DNA of 64,000 nucleotides from Anthopleura xanthogrammica. Lineage: Eukaryota > Cnidaria > Anthozoa > Actiniaria > Actiniidae. The stretch spans positions 2,727,978 through 2,791,977 of the forward strand of contig OZ025220.1 of the NCBI GenBank assembly GCA_964019055.1, in the 5' to 3' direction. The notes beneath the pieces were generated by a model. It was not told where the DNA came from. It searched no databases and saw only the letters and a program-made list of their open reading frames with translations. Each line of letters opens with the position of its first letter. The first letter of the stretch is position 1. The position numbers and the translations under genes were made by a program. Shown here one piece after another: positions 60,681 through 64,000 of the stretch.

Positions 60681-61228
60681 TTGTAGTCTGCTTTAAGATA
60701 TTGCTTTCCTTCTTTCAGCGACTGTCCACATTTTTGAACCCATTGCCTGTTTTGTCCACAATCACCAAGTTTTTCAGCGATGGAAACCAAATCATCAATA
60801 GCTTTTGCTCCCTCTGCTGTAAAGTAATCTAATCCCTGTAGCGATTTCCGTATCGATGCAGAACAGGATGATAGTATGCGTAGCATCATAGATTCACTAA
60901 ATGGAGTAAAGTTGCTCTCTACACAAAACTGGCTGTACTGGTCTACTATGCGTTGAGGGATCATCGATCTGATCACATTAGGTGTTTCTATGACTTTTCC
61001 GTTGCTGAGATGTAAATAGCGCTGGCCAAAGGGGAGGTCTTGGATAACGTGTGGGCTTGTAATAAATGATAAGAAATGGTCTAACTGGATATTGTCCATT
61101 CGCACTCTAGGACTTTTTGTAATTTCCAAGGGTACACCACGCCCATAATTATATTTATGTTGTCTGACGACTTTAATTCGATATTCTGTGACACCAGTAT
61201 GGAGGGGGATTTGGGACAAAAATGCCAT
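60681..61228 (-). CDS. Exon of an uncharacterised cnidarian repeat-family protein
   Basis: Open from about 61187 (possible acceptor GGTGTCACAG) or ATG 61228 to donor GTAATA at 60679. Motifs: DHFLSFITSPHVIQDLPFGQ, VIETPNVIRSMIPQRIVDQY, SSCSASIRKSLQGLDYFTAE. I recall this arrangement from large uncharacterised proteins with many copies in coral and anemone genomes, likely transposon linked; no function is known to me. Only one exon is in view; the next on minus would lie below 60680, where I find no continuation. Confidence 0.45.
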
Positions 61229-61535
61229 TGGATAAAATTTCCTTCCATTGGATGATATATTTCATTCCATTCGATCTAATTTCATTCTGTTGGATAATAT
61301 TTTTTGTGTGGATTAATATCTGCCATTTCATTGGATCATATCTTTCATGACATTCGATCACATCCGGGCATGCCATTGGATTATATCGGCCATGACATTG
61401 GATAATACTTTATGCCATTGGATTGGGTGTGGCAATGCCATTCGATTATATCTATGCCATGACATTGGATCATATCTGGTCATGCCATGGGATCATATCG
61501 GCCATGACATTGGATGATGCTTTATGCCATTGGAT
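61226..61535. repeat. CATTGGAT repeat array in a divergent intergenic region
   Basis: Nine exact CATTGGAT plus several one-base variants (CATTCGAT, CATGGGAT, GTTGGAT) at 14-40-bp spacing. A longer unit (GCCATGACATTGGATRATRC, then TTTATGCCATTGGATTGGGTG) occurs twice (about 61390 and 61501). ATTGG is the inverse CCAAT box, so a cluster of NF-Y-type sites between two divergent genes is possible. Confidence 0.75.
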
Positions 61536-61602
61536 TGGGTGCGGTCAGCCTCGATTTCACTCCATTTTATTACAGGAAGTCCAATTAAATGAACAAGCCA
61601 AG

Positions 61603-62622
61603 ATGGCGGCGAACATGGCGGATGGTCAACAAGAAAGTCCTCATAATCTTATAAACAACAGCATGCGAAATTCACTTCTTGATGTAATTCGTTGTCTTGA
61701 AACATATACAGGGTATGATTTCGCCGTTTACAAAATAGAATGGCTTTCCTCTTTCATTCTGCGGCTGGGAGGAGAATATGAAGCGTCTATGCTTCCCAAG
61801 CTGATTCAAGCTCGTGAGTTACTACTTTCTGTCGATAAGGATACATCTGCTTCTAAACAAGTACAAGGGAAGACCAAAATTCTTGATAAGCCCAGAAAAG
61901 CTAGAGTACTTCTTAGAGAAAGGCTTCACAGCTACCGAAATTTCTAGAATGCTTGCAGTAAGCAGCAAAACAATCTACAGATGGGTAAAAGAGCTAGGGA
62001 TGTCAGTGTGTTCCACGTATAGCAACATGAGTTATATGGAGTTGGACTTCTGCATTAGCAATATCCTTCATGATTTTCCTAACAGTGGCTATAAAGCTAA
62101 GCTTGGTCACTTATTATCACGAGGCCATAAAGTACAGCAAGAACGTATCAGAGAGGCAATGAGAAGGGTTGATCCAATAGGTAAGTGCATAATAATAACA
62201 ATAATAATAATAACAATAATAATAATAATAATAATAATAAAACGAATATTTATACAGGATAGACCCTTCAACAATACTGCTGTTATCAATGGGGTGTAGG
62301 CAGTTGATTTTATTCATATAAAGCTTACACCTCGAATCCACTCATTTTTTTAACAATAGTAATTTAAAAACTTCCATTCTTCATAAAAATGATCAAATGC
62401 ACTTTAAATTTATATGACTAAATATGACTAATTTAAATTTAATAAAGTTACCCACCTAACTCCTCTCCCCTTTTACACGTTGGTGAGAATGATGATAATT
62501 ACTTTGATGTTAACAGGAACCACTGTAAGGGCTCTCCAAATTCGAGTCACACACCGAAGGACGTACAGTGTGAGGGGTCCCCTGGAACTATGGCACATTG
62601 ATGGTAATCATAAGTTGATAAG
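61603..62622 (+). pseudogene. rve-type integrase-domain protein, N-terminal exons with frameshift
   Basis: ATG 61603 (MAANMADGQQESPHNLINNS) leads into a helical N-terminus. A one-base frame change near 61860 is needed to reach GRPKFLISPEKLEYFLEKGF, TATEISRMLAVSSKTIYRWV, a helix-turn-helix. The exon ends at 62180 (donor GTAAGT, before an ATA microsatellite). The next exon, 62517-62622 (acceptor TAACAG, donor GTAGGT), reads TTVRALQIRVTHRRTYSVRG, then PLELWHIDGNHKLI, the start of the integrase core with its first Asp. Phases agree. The exons carrying the rest of the core are not found before the window ends. Confidence 0.6.
62187..62240. repeat. (ATA)n microsatellite
   Basis: ATA/ATAACA units directly after the splice donor of the integrase gene. 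Confidence 0.85.
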
Positions 62623-63309
62623 GTAGGTTGACAGCCAGTGTCATTAACCTAGGCTTTTTCTTTGTTATTCATAGTGCTGTATATCCCTTCCCTGCCTTTT
62701 ATGAATTCCAGGGTTATATATATTCACTGGGTTATATATATAGTCCCTTGATTATAACTATAGCCCTTTAATACCTAATGAATAGATCACCATGTTATCC
62801 CCTTCCTGCACTTCCTTTTGGGACTAGTTTTTGTGGGGAAAACATGTGAATTGGAAACAAATGTTGGTTACCTCACACATTGGAATTAAGGCAGCAAGTA
62901 TTTTCTGTCCATTACTCAAGTAAGATGGTACATTGTATAAGCTGCCATTGTATTTTTAGTGGTCAAACCATAGTGTAACCTCTATAAACTATGGCCAAAC
63001 TGAGGATTCACCATAAGATATTTCTTTCTTTATTAGATGGAAATTGGCTGCATAGCTGCATAGCTGCATAGATGGATATTCCCGAAAAGTCATGTTTCTC
63101 AGGGGTGGATCCAGGATTTGGGCTGACTAGTTCCACCCTCGAAAAGGAGCTCATAACTCACAAGCACTCTAGAAACACTGGTATAAGGCATATAAACATT
63201 CACCTATTGTAATATGTTTTCCATTCTCATTCTTCTTGGATGTAAATTGGCAAACATCAATTACTTTATCCAGATCAATTGCCTTTTCTCTGTGGGCATG
63301 CATCATAGC
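62623..63309. other. No gene seen
   Basis: No coding signal; a short triplicated GCTGCATA unit at about 63050-63072. Confidence 0.45.
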
Positions 63310-63386
63310 TATTTTGACTACACTACACATAAAGAACACTACACACAAGCATGTAACACATGGGCATGTGGGTCAGCCAGGCCCTC
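63310..63386 (+). repeat. 77-bp direct repeat, copy 1
   Basis: TATTTTGACTACACTAC through CAGCCAGGCCCTC; one base differs from 63806-63882. Confidence 0.9.
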
Positions 63387-63805
63387 AAGTTTATTGACAA
63401 AAAAGAAAACACTTCCAAACTGCAATAATAATTACAAAGTACTTGTATAATACATAAATACTATATGGCCTATAAACATCAAAGCCGGTCACGAAAACCC
63501 CGAAAACCACTGTGTGGAAAGGAGGGGAACGTGAACCCCCGACCAATGCTAAGATGTAACCTTTGGGGTTTTAAGGCAAAACCTATAATAATTAACGAAA
63601 AAATTGGGATACAGTTCAGAATGAAAATTTAGTAATAGACTTCTGCGAGCTGACTGACCGTAGATAACTTACACACGGTCAGCACACTACTTATATGTTT
63701 GATATACACAAGGGACCCGACGCTACTTACGCACGGGCTCACTAGCTCCGTGCTGGCAAAATATTCATTTATGTCAATCTCGTACCTCGCTTTTCACAAA
63801 TTACA

Positions 63806-63882
63806 TATTTTGACTACACTACGCATAAAGAACACTACACACAAGCATGTAACACATGGGCATGTGGGTCAGCCAGGCCCTC
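63806..63882 (+). repeat. 77-bp direct repeat, copy 2
   Basis: Same orientation as copy 1, 496 bp downstream. The sequence between the copies has no ORF. It could be a short LTR-like or tandem duplication remnant. Confidence 0.9.
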
Positions 63883-64000
63883 TATAGACCGGATAAAGGT
63901 AGGGCTTGAGTCAGGAGTCAGAGTTGCAGGGACTTGGATACATCTAATCTTGAGTCGAGAGAATCTTTGATATATCTATCTTTGGAGGAGGTGGATTTCC

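Noticed and set aside
63480..63580. Possible tRNA-like sequence
   Set aside because: No cloverleaf could be built and the conserved T-arm sequence is absent.

Overview
The window is AT-rich eukaryotic DNA with short GT-AG introns, many dinucleotide to tetranucleotide microsatellites and almost no intact long genes outside transposable elements. The mix of families fits a cnidarian, probably anthozoan (coral or anemone-like) genome: ISL2EU with SWIM partner proteins, KDZ, IS630/Tc1-mariner-like elements with extra genes, BEL/Pao, CR1/L2-like LINEs, hAT plus C2H2 partner proteins, DUF7869-type genes and an rve-type integrase. This assignment is an inference from family content, not a sequence match. 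LAYOUT. 1.4-5.9 kb: a two-gene transposon with CAC/TAC-starting inverted ends, encoding a RAG1/Transib-like transposase (minus) and a convergent chromodomain protein (plus). 6.4-10.1 kb: remnants of RNase H-like and zinc-ribbon transposon-type genes, a TTAA-flanked MITE and a perfect hairpin. 10.4-15.5 kb: an IS630-like element carrying a SAM-domain gene, an internally deleted ISL2EU element and a truncated BEL/Pao retrotransposon. 16.9-20.1 kb: a DUF7869-like gene and a SAP/SWIM gene. 21.4-24.9 kb: a hAT N-terminus, the first copy of a 1.35-kb dispersed repeat, and a CUE-like/zinc-ribbon ORF. 24.9-28.5 kb: a degenerate LINE. 28.6-30.5 kb: a compact DM-domain gene divergent from an intact IS630-like transposase, with a 24-bp palindrome between them. 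32-36.6 kb: a basic nuclear-type ORF, the C-terminal exons of a KDZ transposase and a zinc-finger gene. 37.9-43.3 kb: the best host-gene candidate, nine coding exons on the minus strand encoding 266 aa with an N-terminal zinc ribbon, a MADS-box-like segment and a cassette exon present in three tandem copies. 43.4-49 kb: the second copy of the 1.35-kb repeat and reshuffled fragments of the 32-kb locus. 49.4-59.5 kb: two sets of hAT plus C2H2-partner fragments; a structurally complete 3.1-kb IS630-like transposon with 62-bp inverted repeats and two convergent genes lies between pieces of the second set. 60.7-62.6 kb: two divergent gene fragments, one with an rve integrase motif, separated by a CATTGGAT repeat array. 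THEMES. Several DNA transposons here carry a second gene with a chromatin-reading or self-associating domain (chromodomain, SAM, PB1 with zinc knuckle and a UIM-like motif). Most reading frames are broken by one or two point lesions, and three of these are single extra A residues in A-runs. Element calls rest on motifs and termini read by eye; no database search was possible.
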